Shown: in pieces, positions 33,326 through 33,765 of the stretch
Layout of the letters: each line of letters opens with the position of its first letter
Position numbering within the stretch: the first letter of the stretch is position 1
Source of the DNA: an uncultured Roseburia sp.
Lineage (GTDB): Bacteria; Bacillota; Clostridia; Lachnospirales; Lachnospiraceae
Direction of reading: 5' to 3'
Assembly: GCA_947647505.1 (NCBI GenBank)
Contig: CANSKO010000025.1
Coordinates: 1-33,765, forward strand
DNA length: 33,765 nucleotides
The notes under the pieces: model-generated
The model's database searches: none
The model's input: the letters and a program-made list of their open reading frames with translations, nothing else
What the model was told of the DNA's origin: nothing
Program-made: the position numbers and the translations under genes

Positions 33326-33765
33326 ATGAATTTATATTTGCCAGACATCATCAAAAATGATTTTCGCTTTAATGTTGCAACCTACAGCATCAACCGACAT
33401 ACCCATGAAGAAACGCTTTCTTCCATTTATGATGAGAATACGCACAAAAGCAGCGCTGCCTATTTTATAAAAAAAGCGGCTATCCATACAGACATTATGG
33501 AAATTCTTGATTATGATATGCCGGAAAAGGAATCCGCTGTTGTGGCATTCCAGAAATTAAAATCTCTTTTACCGTTACTCGGCATAGACTGTCCCTTTGT
33601 CAAAGAAACCTTCAATGTATATTGCTGCGAACACACACCAAAAGATATTGAAGCTTCTGTCGGACAAATCATGCCGATATTGCAGTCCTGCTTTGAAGGA
33701 CATCCGGCACTGTCTTATCTGTATCCTTTATTTCATATGATAATGCGCTCCTGCTATCAGCAAGC
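33326..33765 (+). CDS. unrecognised gene, 5' part only (runs off the window)
   Basis: A frame open from the ATG at 33326 to the window edge gives at least 146 residues (MNLYLPDIIKNDFRFNVATY..., later FQKLKSLLPLLGIDCPFVKE and YLYPLFHMIMRSCYQQ). AAAGGA lies 9 bases upstream and a good promoter 76 bases upstream, so it is a real gene start. The protein looks soluble and mainly helical. I do not recognise the family. Its place right of the xis-int block suggests a cargo or core gene of the integrative element. Confidence 0.65.
   Translation, partial: MNLYLPDIIKNDFRFNVATYSINRHTHEETLSSIYDENTHKSSAAYFIKKAAIHTDIMEILDYDMPEKESAVVAFQKLKSLLPLLGIDCPFVKETFNVYCCEHTPKDIEASVGQIMPILQSCFEGHPALSYLYPLFHMIMRSCYQQ

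Overview
The window looks like a chromosomal segment from a Gram-positive anaerobe of the Clostridia, most likely Lachnospiraceae-like. The grounds are a SecA with a C-terminal SEC-C zinc motif, a TSCPD four-cysteine protein, a class B sortase beside a TPKTG-anchored leucine-rich-repeat protein, an ECF transporter S component, strong AGGAGG-type ribosome binding sites and TG-extended -10 promoters. This is judged from protein families by eye; no database search was possible.

Left part (1-21.0 kb), moderate GC and ordinary gene density. After a possible recombinase tail and a terminator come an ECF S component with an attenuator-like leader (about 440-1212), then galM and secA as a leftward operon, and a divergent TSCPD gene. 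A leftward three-gene cell-surface operon follows: a 2,508-residue secreted protein made of about 25 Ig-like repeats, a class B sortase with an unusual cytoplasmic N-terminal region, and a BspA-type leucine-rich-repeat protein with a TPKTG sorting signal. The sortase probably anchors the leucine-rich-repeat protein; the giant protein has no sorting signal. Next are a MATE exporter, a small membrane protein with a DUF3887-like tail, a CPA2 cation/proton antiporter, an ArsC/Spx-like thioredoxin-fold protein and a coiled-coil protein.

Middle part (21.4-30.8 kb), a DNA-modification and probable defence island that becomes visibly AT-rich from about 23.4 kb. A rightward pair encodes a C5-cytosine methyltransferase and a Vsr-like endonuclease, with no restriction enzyme beside them. 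Then comes a scar zone: an internally deleted IS256-family transposase, the last 17 codons of a tuf gene with its terminator, and a frameshifted fragment of an ATP-binding/winged-helix protein. A leftward operon follows: a small HTH protein, a type IIG restriction-methylation enzyme, an Eco57I-type N6-adenine methyltransferase, a YaaC-like protein and a one-TM protein of unknown function. The HTH promoter carries two 11-bp direct repeats exactly 21 bp apart, a plausible operator.

Right part (30.8-33.8 kb), the end of an integrative element: a gene-free stretch dense in inverted repeats, including a perfect 25-bp inverted repeat, then tnpV, a tyrosine recombinase, a small HTH/excisionase-like gene, a cluster of TTGTCAAG operator-like motifs and the start of an unrecognised gene running off the window. 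The int orientation suggests the element body lies to the right and its attachment end near the structured stretch, so the restriction island may sit just outside the element.

The most interesting candidates are the five-gene type IIG cluster with its two uncharacterised partners, the structured 30.8-31.1 kb stretch, and the giant-repeat/sortase/LRR operon.
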